Shown here in pieces: positions 32,826-42,182 of a DNA stretch of 64,000 bases. The DNA comes from an uncultured Acetatifactor sp. (lineage in GTDB: Bacteria; Bacillota; Clostridia; Lachnospirales; Lachnospiraceae), in NCBI GenBank assembly GCA_910586835.1, contig CAJUJU010000005.1, positions 1 through 64,000 of the forward strand, in the 5' to 3' direction. The notes under the pieces were generated by a model that was not told where the DNA came from, did no database searches, and worked only from the letters and a program-made list of their open reading frames with translations. A program made the translations under genes and the position numbers. Position 1 is the stretch's first letter, and each line of letters begins with the position of its first letter.

Positions 32826-34424
32826 TTATTTCATCGCCGCCATACGGATCTCGCCCATTTCCTTCACAAATCTGCAATAATTGTAGCTTGTGTGAATGGT
32901 CTTGGATGCCTCCCCGATAATGATTGTGGTTCCGGGGAAAATTTCCTGGCTTACCAAAATTTCCGCCTGGCTCTGCGTCTCCATCATCTCCCGCAGCTTT
33001 TCCATCCGATTGTTCAGCTGTTCCAGCTCCGCATTTTTTTCCTCTACCAGCTTTGCAACACTCTTCACATACTTGATCTGGCTTTCGTTGTACTTAAAAC
33101 CTCTTTTCAGCTTCTCTCTGAAGTTGAGCAGAATGACTTCCGCGTTTTTCACTGTCTTTCCGTGATCCGCTATGGCCTTTTGCATACGGCTGTACTGCAT
33201 CTTGATCAGAGGATTCACTCCCACCTCCAGAATGGTGGAGGCGCCCATACTGGCGCCGATGTACCTTGCGGACACTTTGGAGCCCGCCTGCACATAGCCG
33301 CCCACGATGGTTCCTCGTTTTCCTTCCACCCTGACATCGGTTCCCGCCGAAATGCGGCTGTGCATAATGGCCTCCGCCTGCACATAGCCCCCTGCCGCCA
33401 CCCGGGTGTTTTCCAGGAATTTTACGATAATATCGCCGCCGGCCTTGAGAAATCCTTTTCCCATGCCGTTCATCCCCTTGGTAATCACAATATTGCCGCC
33501 GGCGATGATTTTCGCACCTTCCACAATACCGTTTACTATGACATTGCCGCCGGCCTTTATCTCAAAGTTTTCCGCCACATCGCCGTTTACCTCAATACTG
33601 CCGTCATACTCCAGATTGCCGGTGGAAACATCAACCCCCTTCACCTCGTAGACTTCGGAGACAACTACCTTTCCGTCCACCAGCATCACATGCCCTTTTA
33701 CCATTGAGGTAATGGTTCTCCTGTCCTCAGAGAGTTCAATATTCTTGCCGAACTTCAATGTCTCCCGCTTCACTTCTTTGGCCTTAAGCGCTGTCCCATA
33801 GACATCACAGCCGGCCTTCCCGGGTATCTCAGGGATAATTCTCGCAAGCACATCCCCCTCGCTGCACTGGTTGATGGTAGTCAAATGAAAATAATCGGTG
33901 CTCCCGTCCTCCCTGATCTGGGGGTGCCTGTGATTATCCGTGTTGAAATTGTATTCTATTCTGGCGTCGGTGCCCTCCGTAGCTTCGACTCCCTTGGCCA
34001 CCAGAATATCCGTGCACCAGATACCGGCTCCAAAAAAATGATCGTGCAGCGCCTCCACCCGAATACCATACTCTACCTTTCGGGAATTCAGTTCATCCAG
34101 AAAATCATCCAGCGAAAGCCGCCTTCCGCCTGTGGAGGGCGGATAAAACCTCACGGTAGCCGACATATTATCATCACTTACACTCAGGTGAAAACGCTCC
34201 GGCACCGGTTCCGTGGACTCAAACTCCAGCGGATAAAAACAATCCCCTCCCAGTATACCCAGCCTTTCCATTTTTTTTCTGTCATATTTAATATTCAGAC
34301 CATCCAGATACTCTGTCAACTCGTCAATGTTAATTCTGTCTCCGTCACCCTGGGGTTCATACAGACCGATACCATATCCCCCGCCCTCGGGACGGTTCTC
34401 CAGTCGAAAATAACCATTTTGCAT
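32826..34424 (-). CDS. fapA: FapA family (DUF342) polymer-forming protein
   Basis: A 532-residue FapA/DUF342 protein. An N-terminal region of about 170 residues leads to repeated right-handed beta-helix-like turns (about 240-400) with Gly/Ala-Ile-Val steps such as IKAGGNVIVNGIVEGAKIIA and GGNIVITKG, then a coiled coil (about 420-490) and a short end. FapA proteins are linked to cell-envelope stress and flagellar assembly in Vibrio and Pseudomonas and are common in clostridial flagellar operons. It follows fliA by 24 nt with GGAGA before the ATG. The exact role in Gram-positive flagella is unknown. Confidence 0.88.
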   Translation of the reverse strand: MQNGYFRLENRPEGGGYGIGLYEPQGDGDRINIDELTEYLDGLNIKYDRKKMERLGILGGDCFYPLEFESTEPVPERFHLSVSDDNMSATVRFYPPSTGGRRLSLDDFLDELNSRKVEYGIRVEALHDHFFGAGIWCTDILVAKGVEATEGTDARIEYNFNTDNHRHPQIREDGSTDYFHLTTINQCSEGDVLARIIPEIPGKAGCDVYGTALKAKEVKRETLKFGKNIELSEDRRTITSMVKGHVMLVDGKVVVSEVYEVKGVDVSTGNLEYDGSIEVNGDVAENFEIKAGGNVIVNGIVEGAKIIAGGNIVITKGMNGMGKGFLKAGGDIIVKFLENTRVAAGGYVQAEAIMHSRISAGTDVRVEGKRGTIVGGYVQAGSKVSARYIGASMGASTILEVGVNPLIKMQYSRMQKAIADHGKTVKNAEVILLNFREKLKRGFKYNESQIKYVKSVAKLVEEKNAELEQLNNRMEKLREMMETQSQAEILVSQEIFPGTTIIIGEASKTIHTSYNYCRFVKEMGEIRMAAMK

Positions 34425-34448
34425 TGTCGTATCTCCATGAATGTAATA

Positions 34449-35222
34449 TTAATTGTCCCTCAAAATCCCCATATAACTTCCGAGCTTCCCTTTCATTTTT
34501 TGCAGCGCCCTTGTATGAAGCTGCGAAATTCTGGATTCCGAAACTTCCAGAATATTGCTGATCTCTTTTAGCGTCAATTCCTCGTAATAATATAAAGTAA
34601 TTACCTTTTGTTCTTTCTCGGTAAGAAGCTTTAACGCATCACCCAAAACACGCGCCAACTCTTCCTTTTCGATCTTCTCCTCCGGAGCCTCAAACCGCGA
34701 TGTGGTATGTCGGCTGTAGTCCTGAGCAACATCACTGCCCTGCTCCATATACTCATTCAGGGATACAATCCCTGTAATCTTCATTTGTGACTGCCACTCC
34801 AGATATTCATCGCCGGAAATCCCCAGCTTTTCCGCAATTTCCTCATCCGATGCACTGTGGCCCGTGTTCTGTTCGATCTCCCGGATGACATTCTCGATCT
34901 TTTTCTGCTTTTGTCGTATGGTTCTGGGAATCCAGTCCATCTTGCGGATCTGATCCAGAATCGCCCCTCTGATCCTGAGACTTGCATAAGTCTCAAATTT
35001 CACTTCCTTCAGGCAGTCAAATTTGTCAATGGCATCAATGAGCCCGAATATTCCATAGCTCACCAGATCCTCATATTCCACATTATAGCCAAGATACATG
35101 CTCAGACGCCCGGCAACCACTTTTACAAGAGGAGCGTATTCCAATATGATTTTTTCTCTGGCTTCCGGTGTTCTTGACCTGGCGTATTCTTCCAGCAGCT
35201 TCTTCTTGCCCGCTTCATCCAT
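34449..35222 (-). CDS. fliA: Flagellar sigma factor (sigma-28/FliA/WhiG family)
   Basis: A 257-residue sigma factor directing RNA polymerase to late flagellar and chemotaxis genes. Region 2 contains YLGYNVEYEDLVSYGIFGLIDAIDKFD and FETYASLRIRGAILDQIRKMDW; region 3 holds RTIRQKQKKIENVIRE; region 4 ends with LTEKEQKVITLYYYEELTLKEIS and SRISQLHTRALQKMKGKL. The length matches SigD of B. subtilis (254). As in B. subtilis it lies near the end of the fla/che operon, where distance from the promoter can limit its level. No anti-sigma gene (flgM) is in the window, so control by FlgM remains unknown. Confidence 0.95.
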   Translation of the reverse strand: MDEAGKKKLLEEYARSRTPEAREKIILEYAPLVKVVAGRLSMYLGYNVEYEDLVSYGIFGLIDAIDKFDCLKEVKFETYASLRIRGAILDQIRKMDWIPRTIRQKQKKIENVIREIEQNTGHSASDEEIAEKLGISGDEYLEWQSQMKITGIVSLNEYMEQGSDVAQDYSRHTTSRFEAPEEKIEKEELARVLGDALKLLTEKEQKVITLYYYEELTLKEISNILEVSESRISQLHTRALQKMKGKLGSYMGILRDN

Positions 35223-35250
35223 GAACTCCTTCGCTCCCTTCGATTATACT

Positions 35251-35538
35251 CTAAGCGTCCTTGCCCTCGGAGACATCCTGGGCGCCCTCCCGCGTCGGGT
35301 TCTCCTCATCCGTCTCCTTCTCTATGACCTCTCCTTCTTCCTGAAGCTTTTTTTCGATCTGCGTCTCAAAGCGGTCAAGCGTCCATTTTAATATATAGCC
35401 CAACAGACAAAACAGCAGCATGACCCCCAGCAGCAGAGACAGCCTTTCCAGCATCGTATACTGCCTGATCAAGGTAATGACACAGGTAACTGCACCCGCA
35501 ATGAGCATCAGAAGCAGCGGCAAATTTTTCCTCTTCAT
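35251..35538 (-). CDS. Small two-TM membrane protein of the flagellar operon
   Basis: A 95-residue protein with two hydrophobic helices (about 6-22 and 32-51) joined by RQYTMLERL, and a cytosolic acidic tail (EEGEVIEKETDEENP). I do not recognise the family. It sits between cheD (21 nt upstream) and fliA (28 nt downstream), the position where B. subtilis has swrB, a single-TM activator of flagellar assembly; similarity to SwrB is not evident and the topology differs. Confidence 0.6.
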   Translation of the reverse strand: MKRKNLPLLLMLIAGAVTCVITLIRQYTMLERLSLLLGVMLLFCLLGYILKWTLDRFETQIEKKLQEEGEVIEKETDEENPTREGAQDVSEGKDA

Positions 35539-35559
35539 TCCTATACCCCTTATACCCCG

Positions 35560-36051
35560 TCAGATGATCGACTCCGGTTTTCCTACCGCGCGGATATGAA
35601 AATCTCCGCTCTCGGGATAAAAAATTACGGTTCTGCCATAGTTTGCGCCGGTGTCAGACGCCAAAATGGGAATCTTCAGCTCCCTCAGTTTTGCCTTCAC
35701 GGCATCTACATTCCGGTCTCCCACCTGGCCCACATTGGTTCCGCTCCCCTGAAAAGAAAACATGGTAGCGCCGCCGGCAATTTTTGCCACCATACGGCTG
35801 CGCTTTGCCCCCAGCTTCTCCATCTGCTTCACCAGCTCCTCCACTCCCGTATCGGCAAATTTGGCCAGATTCTGCTGCGCATTTTTCATCGCCTTGCTGT
35901 CCGGCAGCATGATATGCGCCAGACCGCCTATTTTATTCGAAGTATCCCTGATCGCAATTCCGACACAGGAACCAAGCCCCAGAGTCGTAACTCCATTGGG
36001 GCTTACACATGTCTTTAAGTCCGCCATTCCAACCTTAATTATTTCACTCAT
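35560..36051 (-). CDS. cheD: Chemoreceptor glutamine deamidase CheD
   Basis: CheD deamidates specific glutamines of chemoreceptors and, bound to CheC, stimulates its CheY-P phosphatase activity. The 163 residues contain the catalytic Cys in LGLGSCVGIAI (about residue 29) and the His in GLAHIMLPDS (about 46), then IAGGATMF and GDRNVDAV. The gene is separated from cheC by 108 nt, the widest gap in this part of the operon; that gap has only a small GCGC hairpin. An ATG six bases further upstream reads into a stop after three codons, so the ATG at 36051 is the start, with AGAGGAACGGG ahead of it. Confidence 0.95.
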   Translation of the reverse strand: MSEIIKVGMADLKTCVSPNGVTTLGLGSCVGIAIRDTSNKIGGLAHIMLPDSKAMKNAQQNLAKFADTGVEELVKQMEKLGAKRSRMVAKIAGGATMFSFQGSGTNVGQVGDRNVDAVKAKLRELKIPILASDTGANYGRTVIFYPESGDFHIRAVGKPESII

Positions 36052-36159
36052 TCATCTGTTCCCGTTCCTCTTATACTTCACTATACAGACAGGAATCCTG
36101 ACGGTTCCTCTCTGCCTGACTCCCACTCGCGCCGCTTTCGCGCAGTACGAACCGGAAAC

Positions 36160-36783
36160 TCAGATCACCGGCAGCCCCAGAGATGTCAAAATCTTCGCAT
36201 AGGATTCTATGTCCGGAATCAGAATAAAATATCCGTCCAGCTCAATTTCGTCATAAAATTGAGACTGAATCAACAGAATCTTATCACCGAATATACCGAA
36301 CTGGATCGCAGGAACACTCAGAATGGCTCCCGCCATATCCACCGTCAGAGCCGGCGGCGTGGGGAAAATTTTCAGATTCGTCAGGGTAGACAGCGAATTC
36401 AGATAGGCTCCCGTGATAATGTTGCCCAATTCCTTCATTGCCGAAAGCCCCATATCTTCAAATTCGCTTCCGGGAGGGAGCATCCCCATGGTAATCTTCT
36501 GGATCAGATGCTTGGCACTCTCTTCCTGCACCATAAACATCATGCTTCCGGTAATATCCCCCTCCACACCGAGGAATACCCCCACCATGATCTGCTCCTC
36601 GCCGCCCATCATGTCGCCCACTTCATGAAACTCCAGCAGCCGTACCTGCGGAACCTTCATATCCACCTTGCACTGAAGCATCTGTGACAACGCTGTCATG
36701 GCGTTTCCCGCCCCGATATTTCCGATCTCCTTGAGGACATCGTAATAATTTTCTGTGACCTGCTCTAAGCTCATGTCTCCCAT
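36160..36783 (-). CDS. cheC: CheY-P phosphatase CheC
   Basis: CheC removes phosphate from CheY-P and is modulated by CheD. Two E-x-x-N phosphatase motifs are present: YDVLKEIGNIGAGNAMTALS near the start and SAMKELGNIITGAYLNSLS near residue 115. The frame runs upstream to a TTG at 36804, but AAGGAG about 10 nt before the ATG at 36783 sets the start, giving 207 residues, the usual length. It lies just after cheW. With FliY it gives this organism two CheC-family phosphatases at the switch end of the pathway. Confidence 0.94.
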   Translation of the reverse strand: MGDMSLEQVTENYYDVLKEIGNIGAGNAMTALSQMLQCKVDMKVPQVRLLEFHEVGDMMGGEEQIMVGVFLGVEGDITGSMMFMVQEESAKHLIQKITMGMLPPGSEFEDMGLSAMKELGNIITGAYLNSLSTLTNLKIFPTPPALTVDMAGAILSVPAIQFGIFGDKILLIQSQFYDEIELDGYFILIPDIESYAKILTSLGLPVI

Positions 36784-36806
36784 GGAACATTTCTCCTTTA
36801 TCAAAA

Positions 36807-37298
36807 CTAATTGCCTTCCAGACTGATCGCACTTAAGTCAAACAGGGAAATCAGTTCGCCGTTATGCTTACCCACTGCATTGATCAGATTTGCCTTCTCA
36901 TCCTTCGCATTATAGGCGATTTTTTCGATCTCGTTGGTGAAAAGTGTCACTACCTCCTTCACCTCGTCCACGATCAGCCCCACCATGCCTTCCTGTTCCA
37001 GCTTCAGAACAATAATCCTGGTGCTTTTTGTGATCTCGTCTGCAGGAAGCCCCATCTTCAGCCTGATACTTATGACAGGGATCACATCTCCCCGCATGTT
37101 GATCACACCCTTCAGATAAGCGGGCATTTTGGGGATTCTGGTGATTGCCTGCATTTTTGTAATATTATCAATCATGCGGATATCAATCCCGTACTGCTCA
37201 TCCCCCAGTCTGATGACAATAAACTGAATAGACTCCACCGCGTTCTTGTTTTCCTCCTCGTCCGCCAGATTTCTAACAGCATTTGTACCAAGTTCCAT
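36807..37298 (-). CDS. cheW: Chemotaxis coupling protein CheW
   Basis: CheW links chemoreceptors to CheA. The 163 residues form two SH3-like halves: QFIVIRLGDEQYGIDIRMI, ITRIPKMPAYLKGVINMRGD, VIPVISIRLKMGLP, and GLIVDEVKEVVTLFTNEIEK are all recognisable CheW stretches. The N-terminal 25 residues are an extra acidic lead-in. AAAGGGGG precedes the ATG. It sits between cheA and cheC in the same operon. Confidence 0.95.
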   Translation of the reverse strand: MELGTNAVRNLADEEENKNAVESIQFIVIRLGDEQYGIDIRMIDNITKMQAITRIPKMPAYLKGVINMRGDVIPVISIRLKMGLPADEITKSTRIIVLKLEQEGMVGLIVDEVKEVVTLFTNEIEKIAYNAKDEKANLINAVGKHNGELISLFDLSAISLEGN

Positions 37299-37318
37299 AT
37301 CTGTTCGTTCCCCCTTTT

Positions 37319-39430
37319 CTAAATCAAGACATTGGCATCCAGGATCAGCGCGATCTCGCCGTCGCCAAGAATGGTTGCACCGCTGATAAACTTACACTGT
37401 CTGATATATCTGCCCAGAGACTTGATGACGATCTCCTGCTGGCCGATGAGCTCATCGATCACCAGTCCGGCCATCTTGTCTCCCTTCTTTACGATCACCA
37501 CGATCAGATTCTCATCCGGAGATTTCTTGCTCTCTACGCCCAGCACCTCGTTCAGCCGGATCAGCGGAGTGACAGCCCCCCTCAGATAGATAACCTCCTT
37601 ATTCTGCACCAGCTTGATATCACTGGGAGAAATATCCTCCAGAGTCTGGATGGAGCCCAGGGAAATGGCGTATTTTTCGTTTCCTACCACCACCATCAGC
37701 GCCTGAATGATCGCCAGAGTCAGAGGCAGTCTGATGGTCCAGGTGCTTCCCTCTCCCAGCTTGGATTTTACTTCCACCTCGCCGCTTAAGGACTCTATCT
37801 TGGACTTCACCACATCAAGGCCCACGCCGCGGCCCGACACATCTGTAACCTGCTTTGCCGTGGAAAAGCTGGGCAGGAAGAGCAGATTATTGATCTCCTT
37901 ATCCGTCATGCTTGCAGCCTGCTCAGGTGTGATGGTTCCTCTCTCAATCGCTTTATTTTTGACCGCCTCACTGTCGATTCCGTTTCCGTCGTCCCTCACC
38001 TCTATCACAACGGTGTTGCCGTCCTGATAAGCATCCAGGAAAATAGAACCTACCGCCGACTTGCCTCTCTCCGCGCGAACCTCCGCGGACTCCAGGCCGT
38101 GATCCGCCGCATTGCGCAGCAGGTGCATCAGGGGATCCCCGATCTCATCCACCACGGTACGATCCAACTCGGTCTCCTCACCGCTCATATACAGTTCCAT
38201 CTTCTTACCCAGCTTTTTGGAGAGATCCCGAATCATTCTGGGGAACTTATTCACAACGTTCTCGATGGGCACCATTCTCACCTTCATGACAGACTCATGA
38301 AGGCTGGTTGTCACCTGCTCCAGATATTCCACATGCTCGTTGAACGCACTGCTGGTATTGGTCTGCTCCTGGCTGGAAGCGGACACAAGGGAATTCTTTG
38401 CAATAATCAGCTCGCTGACCAGATTCATCAGAGAATCCAGCTTCTCAATATCCACACGCACGGTACGGTTTACCACCGGCTTTGCTGGAGCCTGCTTCTT
38501 CGCATCCGCCTTGGCGGGCTCTGCCGCAGCCGCGGGAGCAGCCGTCGCCGCGGGAACGGGCGCTGCCGCATTCGCCACAGGCGCAGGCGTCTCCGCGGCC
38601 TTCTCTTCAGGCTCTGCCTTTGCAGCGGCTTCCGTCTTTCTGCTGTCGTTATTTTCCAACTCAATGGGCGCACCGTTGACCTTCTCGATCTCGGACACAC
38701 TCTCGGATGCGGTAATCAGATCCTCCAACTCAGCATCGGTAAGAACAATCAGGGTGAAGTCCCTGTCAAATTTCTCATCCTCCACATTCTGAGCGCTGGG
38801 TTCGGAGACAATGATCTCACCCATCTCCTCCACAGCCTTGAACACAAGAAAGGCACGGGCCGCCTTCAGAATACAGTTTTCCTGGATCACCACATTGATC
38901 CCGTATACCTTCTTTCCCTGCTTCTGTGCCTCCTTGATGACGTTGATCTGGGATTCATCCAACGCAATGCTGTCCCACTTCGCCGCATCAGAGCTGACGA
39001 CAGCAGAAGCCGCAGGCGCAGACTCCTCTTTTGCCCCGTCTGCCCCGGACCCGTTCATAATATCGTTAAGCTGCCTGATCAGTCCCTCGTTATCGTTGGT
39101 TCCCTCATCGGCGGTATTCTGAATATTATCAGTATATTCCTCCAGCGCATCAAGGCACTGGAACAAAACATCTATCATCTCGGGCTGAACCTTGATATTG
39201 CCGTTGCGAACCTCGGAAAATACATTCTCCATATCATGAGTCAGGTTCTGCATTCTCTTGTAACCCATGGTTCCTGCCATACCCTTCAGGGAATGAGCCG
39301 CACGGAAGATTTCATTGACCGTGTCCTCCCCTTCGGGATCCGCCTCCAGCTCCAGAATCCGCGTATTCAGATTTTGCAAATGCTCCTTGGTCTCATCAAG
39401 GAAAATTTCGAGATACTGACTTACATCCAT
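37319..39430 (-). CDS. cheA: Chemotaxis histidine kinase CheA
   Basis: CheA passes receptor signals to CheY and CheB. The 703 residues show P1 (about 1-110) with the phosphorylated His at position 46 in RAAHSLKGMAGTMG; a P2-like region (about 165-255); an Ala/Pro-rich linker (about 265-320); dimerisation P3; the kinase domain P4 with LLRNAADHGLE, VRDDGNGID and GVGLDVV; and the CheW-like P5 ending IALILDANVLI. All key residues are present. It begins 29 nt after cheB. Confidence 0.97.
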   Translation of the reverse strand: MDVSQYLEIFLDETKEHLQNLNTRILELEADPEGEDTVNEIFRAAHSLKGMAGTMGYKRMQNLTHDMENVFSEVRNGNIKVQPEMIDVLFQCLDALEEYTDNIQNTADEGTNDNEGLIRQLNDIMNGSGADGAKEESAPAASAVVSSDAAKWDSIALDESQINVIKEAQKQGKKVYGINVVIQENCILKAARAFLVFKAVEEMGEIIVSEPSAQNVEDEKFDRDFTLIVLTDAELEDLITASESVSEIEKVNGAPIELENNDSRKTEAAAKAEPEEKAAETPAPVANAAAPVPAATAAPAAAAEPAKADAKKQAPAKPVVNRTVRVDIEKLDSLMNLVSELIIAKNSLVSASSQEQTNTSSAFNEHVEYLEQVTTSLHESVMKVRMVPIENVVNKFPRMIRDLSKKLGKKMELYMSGEETELDRTVVDEIGDPLMHLLRNAADHGLESAEVRAERGKSAVGSIFLDAYQDGNTVVIEVRDDGNGIDSEAVKNKAIERGTITPEQAASMTDKEINNLLFLPSFSTAKQVTDVSGRGVGLDVVKSKIESLSGEVEVKSKLGEGSTWTIRLPLTLAIIQALMVVVGNEKYAISLGSIQTLEDISPSDIKLVQNKEVIYLRGAVTPLIRLNEVLGVESKKSPDENLIVVIVKKGDKMAGLVIDELIGQQEIVIKSLGRYIRQCKFISGATILGDGEIALILDANVLI

Positions 39431-39459
39431 ACTGCTTATCCATCCCTTTCTTTCTGTTG

Positions 39460-40539
39460 TTAAGCTTTGACTCCAACATTCAAAATTATTTCCTGAGCAA
39501 TCTGATCCAGAGGAATCACCTGATTTGAAAGCCCCGCCACGGCTACCGATTTAGGCATGCCGTACACCGTACAGGTCTCCTGATCCTGTGATATCACATG
39601 TATCTTTTTTCTGGTTTTCAGATTTTTGATTCCCTCCGTTCCGTCCGCTCCCATTCCTGTCAGGACAACACAGACAATCCTGTCAAAACGACTGTCGGAG
39701 AGAGATTCATACATATAATTGGCGCAGGGCTTAACACCTTCTCTTGTAGGCTCATCCGTATAGTGGATCACATATTTCCCACATGTATATTTCACATTCA
39801 TGTGTTTGCCGCCCATGGCAACATAAACCACTCCGCTCTGCAGCTCGTCGCCCTCCTGGGCCTCCTTCACCTTAATGGCGCTCAGATCGTTCAGACGCTC
39901 CGCCAGCGACGCCGTAAATCCCTTCGGCATATGCTGCACCAGAAGCACCGGAGCATCCAGCTCCGCAGGAAGCCTTGGAATCACGGACTGCAGGGCCTTG
40001 GGGCCTCCCGTAGAGCTTGCGATAGCCACAATCTTCGTGCCCGGCGTCCTGCCGGAAAACTTCCTGGCAATATCCACCATCTTGGAGGTAGTCTGCCGGC
40101 TTTCCTGAATCCTGTCTTTGGATTCAAAGACAGGCATCCGGCTGCCCGCCACCACCTCCAGCGTGCGGAGCAGTTCGCTCTTAAACGCATCCACCCTGCA
40201 GTCCACCGCGCTGTCCGGCTTATGTACGAAATCGAGGGCTCCAAGCTCCAGGGCGTCCATGGTGGTCTTCGCGCCTTCCTTTGTGTCGGTGCTCGCCATC
40301 ATGACTCTCGCGGGAATCTTGTACTTTCTCAGTTCCTCCAGAAGCCGCAAACCGTTCATCTTCGGCATATTGACATCCAGAACCACTGCGTCATACTGAT
40401 TCCGGCTGAGCAGGTCAAAAGCCTCCAGCCCGTTTGTCGCCCTTGCGGCAACCTGAAACCTCTCATCGGAATCAATTATATCACACAGTACTCTTCTCAT
40501 GAGTGCAGAGTCATCAACAACCAGAATTTTTTTTGCCAT
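39460..40539 (-). CDS. cheB: Chemoreceptor methylesterase CheB
   Basis: CheB removes methyl groups from receptors when phosphorylated by CheA. The receiver domain has VDDSALMRR and the phosphoacceptor Asp at 55 in VVLDVNMPKMNG. The esterase domain carries the catalytic Ser in IASSTGGPKAL, His in VQHMPKGF and Asp in GMGADGTEG. The 359 residues match the family. Its ATG overlaps the stop of the PilZ gene (TAATG). The matching methyltransferase cheR is not in the window. Confidence 0.97.
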   Translation of the reverse strand: MAKKILVVDDSALMRRVLCDIIDSDERFQVAARATNGLEAFDLLSRNQYDAVVLDVNMPKMNGLRLLEELRKYKIPARVMMASTDTKEGAKTTMDALELGALDFVHKPDSAVDCRVDAFKSELLRTLEVVAGSRMPVFESKDRIQESRQTTSKMVDIARKFSGRTPGTKIVAIASSTGGPKALQSVIPRLPAELDAPVLLVQHMPKGFTASLAERLNDLSAIKVKEAQEGDELQSGVVYVAMGGKHMNVKYTCGKYVIHYTDEPTREGVKPCANYMYESLSDSRFDRIVCVVLTGMGADGTEGIKNLKTRKKIHVISQDQETCTVYGMPKSVAVAGLSNQVIPLDQIAQEIILNVGVKA

Positions 40540-41267
40540 TATACAAATTTCTCCTTTCTGCGACTCTTTCTCTCTTCTTCAAATATAAATCGGATGATTT
40601 CCTCCCTGGTTTCCTTTTCCATCCCATAATATTCCACGCGGTGCTCCCAGGTTCCCTCCCGTTTTTCCAGTTCCCGGGAACTCAGCACCTTACCCACCAC
40701 CTCATATCTTTTCTGCACCTCCCCCCAGGGCAGATAAAAGCCGAGGTAAAGCAGGCTTTCCGGCTCGTATTTATGCTTTGAAAGAAATCTCATGCCTCCC
40801 CCGCTGATATCCACGATCACGTTCTTCTTCAGCGGAAGTCCCTGGGTCAGCGCATAGGGCATTTTATTCTCCACCGCCCAGATCTCCTCCTCCTCCAGAT
40901 GCCTTGACACCATATCCAGGGAACAGCTGTAACGATAGTATTCACGCCTCTGGTACTTCTTCAGATTGCTGGTCAGCTCCATGGCAAGAATATACACATT
41001 ATCACTCTTATATCTGTCCGTGATCCGGGCCGTACATTCATAAAGCCCCGACTCCCCGTAAAAGAGCAGATTATACTCACACTCCACGGGAAGCAGGATC
41101 AGCTTATTCTTTTCAATCGGCATGGTGATCTCCAGCGTATCCGACGACAGGATATCATGCACCGAGCTGTAGTATGTCCGCTTCTTCTCGTCAGCCTTTG
41201 CCGCGGAGGATTTGTACACGGCACACAGATCGATTTTATCCCCAGGAGTAATAAATTTTGAAAGCAT
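40539..41267 (-). CDS. PilZ-domain flagellar brake protein, YcgR type
   Basis: A 242-residue protein with an N-terminal YcgR-like domain (about 1-100) and a C-terminal PilZ domain. The c-di-GMP binding signature is intact: YQRREYYRYSC (RxxxR type) near residue 108 and VDISGGGMRFLS near 165. YcgR proteins bind c-di-GMP and slow the motor at the MotA-FliG interface; B. subtilis DgrA/YpfA is comparable. Its placement inside the flagellar operon ties c-di-GMP to motor control here. It lies 26 nt after flhG. Confidence 0.9.
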   Translation of the reverse strand: MLSKFITPGDKIDLCAVYKSSAAKADEKKRTYYSSVHDILSSDTLEITMPIEKNKLILLPVECEYNLLFYGESGLYECTARITDRYKSDNVYILAMELTSNLKKYQRREYYRYSCSLDMVSRHLEEEEIWAVENKMPYALTQGLPLKKNVIVDISGGGMRFLSKHKYEPESLLYLGFYLPWGEVQKRYEVVGKVLSSRELEKREGTWEHRVEYYGMEKETREEIIRFIFEEERKSRRKEKFV

Positions 41268-41293
41268 CCTATCTCACCGTCCTATCCTTCCAT

Positions 41294-42166
41294 CTATTTC
41301 TTCCCTGTCACAATATGAGAGAAAAAAGCTGCCATCCCTCTCTTGGGCTGCCTCTCCTCTTCCTCCCTGCCCAAAAGCCTCCGGGCAATCCTCTCATAGG
41401 CAGCCGTGGATCTGGCTCCCGGATTCTGAAGAGAAACCGGAACCTGCTGCATCACCGCCCTGGATAGATGCGCATCCTCCGGAACACATCCCAGATAAGT
41501 CATGGGAACCTTCAGATACCGCGTCACCACGGCGTTGAGCTTACTGAAAAGAACCTCGCCCTCTTCTTCCTTCTCCACCCGGTTTGCAATCATTTTCACC
41601 TTGGTGGTCTCCTGCGTAAAGCGGGGATGCCGGTACAGCGCTTTCAAAAGCGAATAGGAATCCGTGATGGACGTGGGTTCCGGCGTCGTCACCAGAAGGA
41701 TCTCTCCGCTTGCCACCAAAAACTCCAGCACCGCGTCGGAAATACCTGCTCCCGTATCTACGATGATAATATCCGCAATGGTATCCAGCTGTACCAGATT
41801 CTGTATGATATAGGAAAGGTAATCCCGGCTCAGGTTTGACATGCCGGCAATCCCGCTGCCCCCGGAGATAAACCCTACCTCCATGGGCCCCCATGTAATG
41901 ATCTCCCTGATATTTTTCCCCTGATAAATCAGGTCGCAGAGATTATGCTTCGGCACTGCTCCGAACATGATCTCTATATTGGCAAGGCCAAAATCCGCAT
42001 CCAGAATAATTACTCTCTTCTCCATCTTGCGAAACTGAATGGCAAGATTGATGGCCGTGTTTGATTTTCCGACACCGCCCTTACCGCTTGTCACCGTGAT
42101 GACCCGCGCCAGAGGTCTGGAATGCTGACTCGCCTTGATGATTCTCAGCCGTTCCGCCTGATCCAT
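41294..42166 (-). CDS. flhG: MinD-like ATPase controlling flagellar number (FlhG/YlxH)
   Basis: A 290-residue ParA/MinD-family ATPase with the deviant Walker A SGKGGVGKSNTAINLA, ILDADFGLANIEIMFG, and IIVDTGAGISDAVLEF. FlhG works with FlhF to set flagellar placement and number and assists assembly of FliM/FliY with the C-ring. It has the short N-terminal segment RLRIIKASQ that precedes the Walker A and can hold the FlhF-activating residues. It follows flhF by 16 nt with GAGGAGGG before the ATG. Confidence 0.94.
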   Translation of the reverse strand: MDQAERLRIIKASQHSRPLARVITVTSGKGGVGKSNTAINLAIQFRKMEKRVIILDADFGLANIEIMFGAVPKHNLCDLIYQGKNIREIITWGPMEVGFISGGSGIAGMSNLSRDYLSYIIQNLVQLDTIADIIIVDTGAGISDAVLEFLVASGEILLVTTPEPTSITDSYSLLKALYRHPRFTQETTKVKMIANRVEKEEEGEVLFSKLNAVVTRYLKVPMTYLGCVPEDAHLSRAVMQQVPVSLQNPGARSTAAYERIARRLLGREEEERQPKRGMAAFFSHIVTGKK

Positions 42167-42182
42167 GACGTCCCTCCTCTCT

